From NCBI GenBank assembly GCA_963555705.1, contig OY743168.1, forward strand, positions 23,628,139 to 23,692,138: a DNA stretch of 64,000 nucleotides. The letters are read 5' to 3'. The position numbers and the translations under genes were made by a program. Below are positions 20,200-31,560 of this stretch, piece by piece (within the stretch, counting starts at the first letter, position 1; every line of letters begins with the position of its first letter). The notes under the pieces are model-generated. The model was not told the origin of the DNA. It did no database searches and saw only the letters and a program-made list of their open reading frames with translations. Source of the stretch: Ligustrum vulgare. Taxonomy: Eukaryota; Streptophyta; Magnoliopsida; Lamiales; Oleaceae.

Positions 20200-22291
20200 A
20201 CTGAACTATACCAAGAAGAATTCTATGTGAGGTATATTATCATTTATACAAAATGTAGAACAGTTCAAGGACATCGCATCTACAAGTTAGCTAGTAAAAT
20301 AAATATATTTTCACGAGGGAATGTCCCGTGAAATGTTCAAAGGGTAACACCTACATATTCTATGTATGTTTCTAACGTTGAACTATATCACAAAATCTTC
20401 TGTGTGTCTATCAATTTCCATTCAGGTAGGGGATTTTTGAAAAATTGTTTATTATGCCATGTTTGGTTATGATTCTTTGTGGGACCCAATTTTCCTTTGT
20501 TGAAGATGAAAGTGAATTTGAATTCTCCTCAATGAGAGATTCAAAATTATATATTCACATGCCCAAATTGATACTTGGTGAATGAGAAATTGATGCTCAA
20601 AAATAAGTGTTGGAAATGGGAAAAGCTTAAGAAAAGTTATCCTACATAGGAAAAATGTGAATATTTGGACTACTTTACATATGGATACACTTTTGGAAGT
20701 GTATAGCATAGAGGTTCTCAGGGACGAAGTTAGAATTTCTTGTCAGTGGGGGCGAAAATTAAATGATGTTGGGGGGACAACGGGGGTTCGGGGGCAGCGC
20801 CCACGATTTTTTTTTTTTTTTTAAAGGAAAATTAAACCAATTAGAGAAAACTTAATTTCACAAATGACAAGTAAACATATTTCAACTCAAATGAAATACC
20901 TTAAAATCATTAGTTACGAGTTTTCATACTTTAACATCGTTGTACAATAGCTTCATTATTAATCTTCGAACATATATCTTTCTCTGCATAAATAACAAGA
21001 CTAGCATTTATCCACTTGATATGATATTTTCTCACTAAAATAAACAAGTTATAATTAGAGACTAGTAAATTTATTTCACAATTTACAAATCTTTAACATA
21101 ACATGTCAAACAATATCAATCAAATCAATTAAACTAATTAATCAAAAAAACCCCAAGACTGGAACAAAATATTTAAAAAAAAAAAAAAAAATGGACTCAA
21201 AATTCAGTAGGGGCCAACCTCCCACCTGGGCCTTAATAAGGTCCGTCACTGGAGGTTCTCTCCACATGCTTCTCTCTTACTTTCTTTTACTTTCGGCCCT
21301 TCCTATATTAGGGTTGTACTTGTACACCACACATATCATGGTGCTTTTTCTAAGCACAAGGCCATCATAGAGCGTTCTTTTATATCCATGAGTACGCTAC
21401 CTTGATTTTCTTTATATCACTTTGCTCACGAGCACACTGGCTCGCATGGGACTTTCTCCTAGGGGCATCTCATAGTGCGTGACCTCAATATAGGGCATTT
21501 GTACAACTAAAATAGGGACTTCTTAATTGTTCGTGATCAATACTTTTAAACATACTTTGCTCTTTAATGTTTAATGATCATGAATGCTTATGATGTCATG
21601 ATACAAACATTAGACATAAAATATCATGCTAACATAATTTAAAAGACCTTGTACATAATCATCCACTCAAGCTCATCATATATATTGCATAAATCACACT
21701 TTAACACATAAAAGACAAAGGATAAAATCCTTTACCATGTTGATAATTCACTCTTAGTTCTTAAGATCCGAAATCAAGTTTTCCATAATTAATACACATA
21801 ATCTCAATACTAAGGAAGTTATAGAAGATGAAATTTTCATAAATTCATCAAAAATATTAATTTTTGACACATGAAAGTGACATATCAATATAATGGTTCC
21901 AACATAATTTTGAATCATGTTTACTACATTATGGCACACCTTTTCTTTTGTGTATTAAACATATAACATAAATTAAGCCTATAACATGCTTTATCATAAA
22001 GTTCAAATCATTTAATCTCAAAATCTTATTTTTAGACACATGCAAAATGATATCTTCAAGTGAGGTGTTCCAAGAGATTTTCAGACCATGTTTAATTCCG
22101 CTTTTCACACTTTTAATCACATGCATTGATAACAAAGCATAACTTAGGCCAACAATAATGTTTAGTCATAAAATTAGACATCATTTAGTCTAGAAACTCA
22201 ATTTCAAATCTCTTTCCATACTACTATAAATTTTAGATTTCAGATCTTAACAAAATCAACTAAAAATTAGGACTTAGATACATGCAAACCA
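20200..22291 (+). mobile_element. Copia element, 3' region and LTR (right half), interrupted
   Basis: After the duplicated ACTGA the copia 3' region continues to a purine-rich stretch (AGGTAGGGGAT near 20425-20436), the usual purine tract before a 3' LTR. The LTR then follows. A hAT MITE (20719-21251) with duplicated GAGGTTCT splits it, and a solo LTR with duplicated AACCA interrupts it at 22292. The stretch 21265-22291 has a diverged inverted copy at about 24500-25385. The outer end of this LTR is not resolved. No coding sequence remains; the 60-80 codon ORFs here are noise. Confidence 0.65.
20719..21251. mobile_element. hAT-type non-autonomous element (MITE), 533 bp
   Basis: A perfect 8-bp target duplication GAGGTTCT (20711-20718 and 21252-21259) flanks imperfect terminal inverted repeats (CAGGGACGAAG against CAGTGACGGAC read from the other end). 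Eight-base duplications and CA-starting termini indicate hAT. It shares the block GGGGGTTCGGGGGCAGCGC followed by a T-run with the element at 30857. No ORF. Confidence 0.9.
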
Positions 22292-22830
22292 TGTTGGGAA
22301 TTAAACGTTGATTCCCCCTTCTTTAACCCACAGGATCTTTTGATGTTCACGAATTAAATTGAGTAAAAAGAAAATAATAACAACAACGCAAAATTTTCGG
22401 ATCGTCAAAGCCTTTCACTATATAATAAATTGTTACAATTATATAGACTTTCACTCACCAACCCAATCCCATTGACTACAGAGAAAATACTAATAATAAA
22501 CTTCTGTCTAACCCAAGTTTCTACCCTTTGAATTATCCCACAAAGAGTTCACAAGAAACTACAAAGATAAAACTCTCCAATTCTCTCTAATTAGTCTCAC
22601 ATAAGATTCACAATATTATGGCTCCCTAAGACACATATTTATAGGTAAAAAAAACCCCTAGAATATGTAGAATTCGTGTTCAAGTAAGTTTCCTTATTGA
22701 AGTAAAATACCAAAATAAAGTCTTTTATTTTCCTTTTCACCTTTAACTTGGTCTCCAAGTTAACCACTTTAATATGGAAAGAAATTGTCCAAGATATTCT
22801 CATTCTTAATTTGGGTCAAATATCCCAACA
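22292..22830 (-). repeat. Solo LTR, 539 bp
   Basis: TGTTGGGA at the left and TCCCAACA at the right form perfect 8-bp termini, and AACCA is duplicated on both sides (22287-22291 and 22831-22835). There is no interior, so it arose by LTR-LTR recombination. A TATAAATA word on the minus strand (near 22640) suggests minus orientation. The family is unassigned, copia-like by termini. Confidence 0.88.
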
Positions 22831-22871
22831 AACCATAAACAAGCTTAAGTCATAAAATAGAATATGATTTA

Positions 22872-23035
22872 GCTTTTGTTTGATGTAGATTAAAATCAAA
22901 TTTTTAGTAGATTTTAATAAAATTGATGAGATGTGTAATTGAAAAGATATGAGTCCCACAAAACGTGTGGTTAAAATTCATTGTTAACTTTGACTTGATG
23001 TTAAAATTAGATTTTAAAGATAAATAAACAGGAGC
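22872..23035. mobile_element. Tourist-like MITE, copy A
   Basis: 164 bp flanked by TTA on both sides, with ends GCTTTTGTTTGATG and, reversed, GCTCCTGTTTATT. It shares its interior (GATTAAAATC, GTGGTTGAAAA-type words, GTTAACTTTGACTT) with 48900-49042 and 58244-58385. TTA duplications and TGTTTGG-type ends fit the PIF/Harbinger-Tourist group. Confidence 0.72.
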
Positions 23036-23080
23036 TTAGTGTCCAAGTTCAATTTAAATCCTATTTTAACACTTCGCCAA

Positions 23081-23845
23081 TGTTGTTTATCGTGCTGACG
23101 TGGATTCGATATATTGACCTCAACTTAAAATAGCAGCTGGTTTATTTAGACCAAGGTGATTTGATGCCGAGGTGAGTTTGTGACCGACCTCAACTCGGAG
23201 GGAGAGGTGATTTCCTAAAACCGAGGTGACAAGTTGCCGAGGTTATTTTGGAATCGACCTCCAATTAAAGAGAGAGGTGATTTTCCATGAACGAGGTGAC
23301 TTGATGCCGAGGTGTTGTTGATCGAGGTGAATTCCGAGCGTGGTGAAACTGGCGGCGCTGCTAAAACATCAAATCAACCATATTTATGTGTCAGTAATTA
23401 TGATTGTTTGTAAAATGTCAGTATAATCATCTGTGACATGTTGTCATCAGTTTCAGTAGTCATTGTCAGTCACATACTGCAGACGTGATATGTTGTAATG
23501 ATTATGTTTAAATTCCTCAACTACTATAAATAGAAGGGGTAAATGCTCATTATGGGGCAAGTGATATAGAAAAAACCTCTCAAAACTCTTGTTATTTGTT
23601 TTCGTTGATTCGACCTGTCTGTCAGATCGGTATCGAACTGGACGTGAATTTATGTAACTTTAATCTCAGTTCGCTTTCGATCTGTGGCTTTTCCCACCTC
23701 CTGTTATATTTCAAACTTTATTACAACGTCGATCCTTTCATTCAAGAGCTGCATACTTAGACAAATTAATCAAAGAATATACAACTTATCTTTCAATTTG
23801 GGAGATCCTACTACTTTTATTTGTTGACAAAAACAGACGTCAACA
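23081..23845 (+). repeat. Solo LTR, 765 bp, with internal GAGGTGA-type repeats
   Basis: It begins TGTTGTTT and ends CGTCAACA. The flanks GCCAA and CCCAA match at four of five bases. A TATA box (TATAAATA, 23525-23532) and a downstream pyrimidine-rich region suggest plus orientation. The U3-like part (23150-23345) has imperfect repeats of CCGAGGTGA. No interior is present. Confidence 0.7.
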
Positions 23846-24439
23846 CCCAAGATCTCTAATCTTAGTAAACTTCAACGTAAAATCATGATTTAGATATTTA
23901 AAAACCATAAGCAAACATTTAGAAATTGTGTAGATTTTTATTTTACTAAAACTAGATAAATTAAGTAAAATTAGCAACTTATAAGCACGATTTCTTTTAA
24001 AATCCGTAAGAACAATAACAAAATATAAAAGAAACTTAAATAAACATAAAAACACGTATAAAAAAAGTTTGGAATAGCTAGTAAAAACACGTAAGAGCAC
24101 ATTTACTTTACCTTTAAGTTGTATGAAGTTTTCCTTTAGTTTAAAACTAGAAAATTAAACTTTTCGATGGTTAATTAAGTTAAAATTAAAGGGAAAATGA
24201 AGACTCATAGTTAGTTTCAAGTTTAAGGAGGAATTTTTGTTCAAAACTTTATTTATTTCTATTGGGTTTACATTCTGTCACAAAACAGTATCAGGGGCTA
24301 TTAGTACCATGTCCGGTGTTGTTTTCGGATGCTATTGGTATCCTCGACTTTTCTGCAGAATCTAAATTTTCGAGTATCAGACTAGAAAATTTTCTTTTTT
24401 TAACATTCTTGATCATAAATGTGATTAATCACTTGTTAA
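23846..24439. other. AT-rich spacer, no feature
   Basis: About 0.6 kb between the solo LTR and the inverted LTR copy. No convincing ORF; the 86-codon minus ORF is low-complexity. It may be further decayed retrotransposon sequence. Confidence 0.5.
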
Positions 24440-24499
24440 TTTAAGTATTCATCATTTTTATCTCATGAATTTGCAATAGAAAGGATGAATTATTTGATT

Positions 24500-25385
24500 T
24501 GGAAGACTTTCATTTCATACATTTTTCTCTAAAATTTGGCAGAGTTTCCCCTCCATTTTGTAATTCCTTTCTTAAAGATGTCATTTTGCACGTGTCTAAA
24601 ACTAAGATTTTGAGACTAAATGAGGTTGGATTTTATGACTAAATCTTGTGTGAGCTTAAGTTATGTTCTTCTATGTTTAATACACATGGGAAAAAGTGTG
24701 CTCAAATGAACTAAACATTACTTAAAATTCTAGTTGAACTATTTACTTAAATATGTTACTTTGCATGTGTAGAAAATAAAGATTTTTGATGAGTTATATG
24801 AAAATCCCAGCTTCTATAACTTACCTTAGTATTGAGATTATGTGTATTAATTATGGAAAACTTGTTTTTGAATCTCACAAGAACTAAGAAAGAGTTATCA
24901 ACATGGTAAAGTATCTTATCCTTAGTCATTTATGTGTTAAAAGTGTGATTTATGCTATATGTATGACGAGCTTCAGTAAATGATTATGTGCAAAGTCTTT
25001 CAAATGATGCCAGCAAGATATTTGATGTCTAATGTTTGTATCATGACATCATAAGCATTCATGATCATTAAACATTGAAGAACAAGTTATGTTTAAAAAT
25101 ATTGATAATGAACAATTAAGAAGTCCCTGATTAGGTTGTACACCTAGGGAGAAAGTGTCTATATTGAGGTCACGGGCTATGAGGTGCCTCTGGGAGAAAG
25201 TTCCATGTGAGTCAGCTTGCTTATGAGCAAAGTGCTCCCAAGTGGGTGTAAAAGAATGCTCAAGTGTAAAAGAACGCTCTATGGTGACCTTGTTTAAGGA
25301 AAAAAATCATGATGCCCACAGTGTACAACTCTAATATGGGAATGGCCCAAAGTAAAGGAAAGTAAGAGAGAAAGAAAGAAAGAAA
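24500..25385 (-). repeat. Inverted, diverged copy of the copia LTR
   Basis: Reverse complement of about 21265-22150: for example the block around the word TCATGACATCATAAGCATTCA (25040s) pairs with 21570-21595, and GAACGCTCTATGG (25273) pairs with 21369. Identity is roughly 80% by eye. The right edge runs into a GAAA microsatellite. It is another LTR of the same family in opposite orientation, giving a 4-kb inverted-repeat arrangement. Confidence 0.75.
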
Positions 25386-25436
25386 GAAATGAAGGAAGGA
25401 AGAAAGAAAGAAAGAAAGAAGGAAGGAAAAGAAAGT
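25366..25436. repeat. GAAA/GGAA microsatellite
   Basis: About 70 bases of GAAA and GGAA units at the edge of the inverted LTR copy. The minus-strand ORF rich in Ser/Phe across it is an artefact of the repeat. Confidence 0.9.
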
Positions 25437-25523
25437 ACGAGAAAAGTGAAAAACATTATGCATATCATTTCATACATTAAATTTATGTCATAAATAGTAT
25501 TTTGATCGTTTGAATGTAGACAA

Positions 25524-26075
25524 GAGGGTGCAAATCATGAACCAAAATTGCTTTCGGATCTTGAACTTGTATGGGGACCTGACATGCGTACACGAATGTC
25601 TGACCAAATGGACCAAATATTGGCCACAAAGTACAATCTAAATTTTGCAATTATTTTTCCCAATTTATTTTCAGAATTAAGATTTTGACCGTTGCTATGT
25701 TAACTCCAGAATTAATACTGGTTAATGAGGGTGATTAATTTCATAACACCCGAAACAGTCTAGAAACTAAATAGGCATCTGTGAGCTTATATACTGGTCC
25801 ATATTTCAATAGTTTAGACATACGATTTTTGCATTTTGTCTAGAAAATATCCCTTCATTCCTCTATTCCAAAAAATATTCTTACACTAGTTCCACTTGGT
25901 GATTCTGTTTGGGCAATAGCTTAGTTCACTGGTGCAGTAGCTTTGTGTTAAGTTAACCATCGATTCTTCTGTTGTATCCTAGGCAGCAGACGCTCTAATT
26001 TCCTCATAGTACATTGGTGAGTGGTGAATTTGTTTTAAGAAAACTGTGTTTACACATGTCTTGATTTTTTAGATT
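25524..26075 (+). repeat. Dispersed duplication, copy 1
   Basis: About 0.5 kb that aligns with 33360-33865 in the same orientation. Shared words include TCTTGAACTTGT, TTATACTGGTC, GGTTCTTCTGTTGTA-type sequence, and GAATTTGTTTTAAGAAAA. No ORF. The identity is patchy with indels. Its origin is not recognised; it could be a paralogous 5' region of a duplicated gene or an old repeat. Confidence 0.65.
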
Positions 26076-28473
26076 TGATTTCGTCTTGTGCCTCAGTTAT
26101 AGTTTATTTTGTCTTTTGTTTTAATTAACATTTATTTTTGCAGTTGTTAATTTCCTTTTTTATGTCATTTATTTCTAGTATATTTTGTACATTTTTGCTA
26201 ATGTATGGTTGGTTCATTGTTTAAGGTTCCAATGCACATGTAGTATGAAGTCTTATAGGAGAGGCATTAAAGGATAGAGTATCAGGTTGCCCAAGCTAAG
26301 GAGGACTCAAAGGGTCATAGTGGTTCACGTGACCAACTAAATTTCAATTTTTTTTTTTTTTAAATTAAAAATAAATTATCATGTTTTGAGGTACCAAACA
26401 AAGTAGGAATGTAGTATTCTTGATACCATTTCAAAATCCTCAGAGTATAAATTCTGAAATTATAGACTACAAGTAAAACAATCAATCGCAGCAAAAGGTA
26501 CAAAGTATCAAAGTAGGTCTTTCAATCTAGAGTTTGAGAATTTTGATGACAAATTGATTTTAAAAATTCGTCAACAATTGTATGCTAGTCGATCCACGAA
26601 TTGACTACGCCATCTCGAAATTTGTTCAAAAACTACATCGTATATGTATCGAATGGTCCAAACGAAATCAAAGATAATTAAATGCGTGTCTCGAAAAAGG
26701 ACGTTTAACTCGTATATTATTTTGCAATATTTTTCAATTAATTCAATTATATTTATATTTTAACGCGACAATTTTTTCAATATAATTTATAACATTTTAT
26801 TAGAAAATTTCAAATTGGGTATGCAGTCATATTTTTTTGGGACCGTAATATTAAATTTCACGTAATTCAAATTAGCTCAAAAAAAATTATCAAATAATTC
26901 AAAGCGCAAAAATATTATATCTAAAAAAGTACAAAGATCATCTCGTGACCATGTATATAAGGCTTGTGCCTCCTTATGCCACTTTTCTTCTTTGTAGGTA
27001 CATAAGGAATATGATTATGAACTTGTATGCTCTGTATAAGGTATGTCTTCCAGCACGTAGATTCTGATTCCAATGGACATTCTTAAAAGAGCTCTATCTT
27101 CAATCTTTACCACGTAATAATATAATGGTATGGTGAAGTCCCAAGAATCGTCTATTCAACTTATGGCAAATCCATATGTGTTGTTTATCGTGTAACTGTA
27201 CGGACCATCATCATCATCATCATCGTTGTCGTCTTCGTCGTCATTCATGCTTAATTGTGTTTATTGGTCATTTCTCAATTAAATCTTCATAAAACAATTA
27301 ATGAAGTGCTAAACTTTAAATAAAACTTTATACAAAAGAAATAATCCCCCCCCCTCTGTCTGTCTCTCTCTCTAAGAAAAAATAATCCTCTCTTTTAGTT
27401 TGGGCTCAAATTATTAATTTGGTCAGTCAGCAAAATATTTTTCTTTATGTGGGCTGAACCCAATGAATTTTCCTCGTCTTGGGGGACTTTGCATTGATAC
27501 CCTCTAATGAAACCACTGTTTGCATATTGACATATCAAACATTTTAATTGTAGAATTATCATCCTAAAATAAATCATTTGTTTAAAAACTTTATCCTAGA
27601 TTATCGGAACTAATTCAGCATTCTATTTTATAATAAGAAAAAGAAATAATAATAAATTCATTAATTAAATAATTCATTAACGTAACTGAAAGATGAATTC
27701 TTATTATTAGGAACTCGCATCAATTGTCCACATTATCTAACAGATTCTCAACGTAATATCCAAAAAATTTAAACAATACAATCAGTGGTGGCATTGAAAT
27801 GATTAATCTTCATCAATCCGACATCTCTGTTGAAGAAACTATGAAGATTATATATATTTAACTGGGAGAATTAATCAAATGGATTGAAATCAATAAAGCA
27901 AGACACAATGACTATGCAATATATTTACAGTATTATGAGTTTCACCCTCTTGTGCGATACTACGTACAAGATTAATTAGTTACTAATTTGATCATATGAC
28001 GTCGTCAAGAATCGGTCATTATCGCAGACGACAGTCAGTGAGAATATTTTAAAAAGTCGCGCTCCTTACACCAGAATGACCACCCTTGCCCAGATTCATT
28101 GCATCCATCACAATCATAACCTACACGCTTGGTGAGAACATTTTTGCCGGAATTAGTTGTCATGGAAGGAGTGGTTCACTTTCTTAACCAAGAAAAAGAA
28201 GATGAAATTAGTGCACACATTCACAACTTCATACAGAAGTTTTGATCTGTTTTTGATTACTTAGACGTTCATACAAACTGACTTGGATATAATTTCGTGA
28301 TATGAATAACAAGACTCCTTCACAATTATATTTGGAGGATATCCCCTCAGAAATATATCTATTGTGTATTAACTTCTTCAGTTGCAGCATTTTGGATATC
28401 TCAAAGACATGAGATTGAATGTTAGTAGTTTCTAGCAAATACATTGTACTTTAAAAATTAATGTTTCATTCTA
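26076..28473. other. AT-rich intergenic region, no gene recognised
   Basis: It contains a CATCAT/GTCGTC simple repeat (27203-27243) and a CT-rich tract (27346-27374). Short ORFs (60-71 codons) show no recognisable motif. No RNA gene was seen. Confidence 0.5.
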
Positions 28474-28495
28474 GGGGGGGGGGGGGGGGGGGGGG
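28474..28495 (+). repeat. Uninterrupted G22 homopolymer
   Basis: Twenty-two consecutive G residues in otherwise AT-rich DNA. Such runs are rare in plant genomes, are prone to slippage and can form G-quadruplexes. Length in the assembly is uncertain. Confidence 0.85.
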
Positions 28496-29272
28496 AATAA
28501 GAAAAACTTCCAAACCGCGATATCCTGTATGAGACTACATGTGTCATGTTATTAACATTAGAGTCAACATTTTTCTAAGTTTTGTCTGCTTTGCTCTGAT
28601 TAGTTTGTACAGGTAATGATGTAAAATTATAATCTGATGCCATTTATTTATGTTTATTCAGTTAGAATATGGTCGGTTTGTCCATGTTTGTGTACTTTGG
28701 AGGTCATTGGGATGATTCAAACAAATACATCGATTACTCGATACAAGGGATTCTCCTGTTTCTTTTAATATTGATCTTTGTGGACTAAAAAACATAAAAA
28801 TAAAATAAAATAAAATAAAAATATTGCTTTGAATATATTTGAACGTCAGCAAAGCTCAATGTTGAAGAAAGTGCTTAAACTCATCATCTTTTGAATTTGC
28901 TGATGACTTGGTAACTCTCCATTCAGAATCTATTATAATCGGTTTAGGGAAGGTAGCATCTGCATTCACACTTCTCGGCATCAGAGCAGAGTACACTGGA
29001 AAATTGATCAATGATCCCTATGGTAAAATTTTAACATATTTTGCAGTAACTACCCAAAATCTACTGCTTTTCCAAACCCAAAGATAAAGGACGAAAAGTG
29101 ATATTATGATGCCTTCGAAATATATTAAATGGCATTGGATGCATAATGATTTTAATAAAGCTATATAACTTCAATGATACTAGAAGAATAGTTACATACT
29201 TAATAAATACAGTTACATGAATCAAGTGACATTTAAATGAATCTATTACCTATATTAGCATCTCTTTCCTGC

Positions 29273-30050
29273 TCAAACTCGAGGTAGTCTGAACACTGCA
29301 AGAAAGAGACTTTTATTTAGATCCTGATTTGAACTTTTCTCATAAGCATCCAATTCTTTTTTCAGACATTTGTTTTCTACCTTGAAATCGCCCCGGTCCT
29401 TCTTTATCTTAACAAGTACCCTCAGTTTTTGTTTCTCTTTGATTTGTTCAAGAACATCATCAACAGTAGAAACCAACCTAGCTGAACCTTTACCTCTATC
29501 AGATGCCCTTTTTGAGACAGAATCGACAAATTTTCTCACTTCGACTTCCTCGCCAGCAAATTCATGAAATTCAAAAAATTCTGCCATAGTACAAAAATAT
29601 TAAAATATTAGCAGCTATCCCACAAAATCTCTCAATATCAGAGCTTCTGAATTTGTACAAGTAACCAGCTGCTAATATCATTTGAAATATTTTCCAAACT
29701 TATATTATTCTAGTGAAAAATGCTTTGTTCATCACCAAATCTACTCTAAACATATGCCAGAAACTCGTATTAGACTGAGACAAAAACTAATGCCAAGAAA
29801 ATTCATTTGACACAAATTGAATTGCAACGCTAGAAGGAAACCCATTCGAGTGAAAATTAGATCTCATAAGAATTACCTGTAAAGCATTAAAGATCACCTC
29901 ATCTCTACCCCTGCCTACAGCAGCATCCTTAACTGCTGAAAAGAGCAGCTGCATCAAGTTTCTTTGCCTCGTCACTAGCACTGTTCTGAGTGATGCTAGG
30001 ACACTTCGTTGAAATATCTTGGACAGTTGATGACATCTTTTTTGGTGCAA
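29273..30050 (-). pseudogene. Unrecognised gene-like fragment with coiled-coil-type exons
   Basis: Two minus-strand pieces look exon-like. The upstream one (30050-29787 region) contains KDAAVGRGRDEVIFNALQ and then a consensus splice donor (CAG followed by GTAATT at about 29882). The downstream one (29587-29273, 104 codons, ATG at 29587) is rich in Lys, Glu and Leu, with VDDVLEQIKEKQKLRVLVKIKK and KCLKKELDAYEK resembling a coiled coil. A possible acceptor TTTCTTGCAG lies inside it. I do not recognise a family. The first piece needs a frame change to stay open, so it could be a spliced gene, a decayed copy, or a captured fragment. Confidence 0.35.
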
Positions 30051-30856
30051 ATCCCAAATATTTCATCTAGCTATGAAACAAAAGCATGTTAACATTCAGT
30101 ATAAGCTCAACATAAGAGCATATTTCAAATATGTTGAAATGAAGCGGTTGCTTACAGGAGATGACATCTTTTGGGGAGTTCTTTGAGAAGTTTTATTTGC
30201 AGTTGAGCTGCCCTTTTCAAAGATAGTTTTAAGAGTTTTTCTGGAAATTCATTTTTTCATCTATTGCCACACAGCATTCACCCGATCTTTCCTTTCTAAT
30301 ACCACGAATATGCATATAAACTCTGTGAACATAGACTGTTCACAAATCACAAAATCGCAGTGAACATCTATCTATAAATTTGAAAATTGCAATTTGTGGC
30401 AGAATCCTTTCCGATTTAAAACTCCATTTTGAATCAATGGCAGAATACTCTCCAATATGATTTTATTTGATCGAATGAAATGGATGAAGAAAAATATTCA
30501 CCATTAACAACTTTGAGAGAAAAAGGGACGGTTACGGCTAGGATTATGCTGAATTTGAAATTTAAGATTATAGATAACTTTATATGTAAATTTATTATTT
30601 ATTTCACAGGGTGATATTTATACAATTTCTTTTTACTGGAGGTGGCAGATCTCAGGTTATATATCTGAGGGTGTCAAGTTTCAAATGGTGTGCATCTTAG
30701 GTGGTTGCTACCTAAATGCCAAAATGAATGTGAAATACAGTGTACATTGCTTCGAAGGGAAACTTGATAAAATATACCTTCAAGTTTGGCAGTGATTGAC
30801 TAATTGAAGAGTAATGCAAATTGAGTACATTGAACACCCAACACGATACCTTTGTG

Positions 30857-31552
30857 CAGTGGCGGACGTAGACGTTCCATCATAGTGGGGCACAAAAATG
30901 AATTTTCTTTATTCGCGATGGAGTTTACGGGGGTTCGGGGGCAGCGCTCCCGATTTTTTTTTTTTTTTTAGAAAGATCCTTTAGAAAATGCAGATTTATG
31001 TTTCAAATATCTATTCATAACTAATACAAACAATCAAATAAACAATTGTAAACAGATATTCAACGAATACCAATCACCACGATCAAAGTTGTATAAATGT
31101 TGCGAAAAATGAAGAGACACTTGAAATGTTATTACAATTTTATTTATCAATTACTGATACAAACAAAGAAATAAACAATTGTATAAATATATTCAATCCC
31201 CAAATGTAAATTTCAAAAGAGATCAATAACACAAAATATTAATTTAAAAGTATAAACTCCAAACAAAAGTATATAATTTAACCTCTGTTTGACAAACTAT
31301 AAAAAAAAATAATATGTTTTTAAATAATACAATTTTTCAAACCACTTTTTAACATCACTAATTTTCTCTGTCTACTTTTCAATCACATATTTTACATTGA
31401 AAATATAAAAAAATATTTTTAAACACAAATTTTTAACAAACAAAAATATCAAATTCTAGTTTTTTTCCAAAAAAAAAAAAAAAAGGAAAAAAAAAATCAG
31501 ATTTTTTAGTGGGGCACGTGCCCCACTAGAACCCACCTTAGGTTCGCCCCTG
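30857..31552. mobile_element. hAT-type non-autonomous element (MITE), 696 bp
   Basis: A perfect 8-bp target duplication CCTTTGTG (30849-30856 and 31553-31560). Termini are CAGTGGCGGACGTAG and, reversed from the right end, CAGGGGCGAACCTAAG. It shares with 20719-21251 the block GGGGGTTCGGGGGCAGCGC followed by a T-run. Near its right end is a perfect palindrome, GTGGGGCACGTGCCCCAC (31509-31526). No ORF. Confidence 0.93.
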
Positions 31553-31560
31553 CCTTTGTG

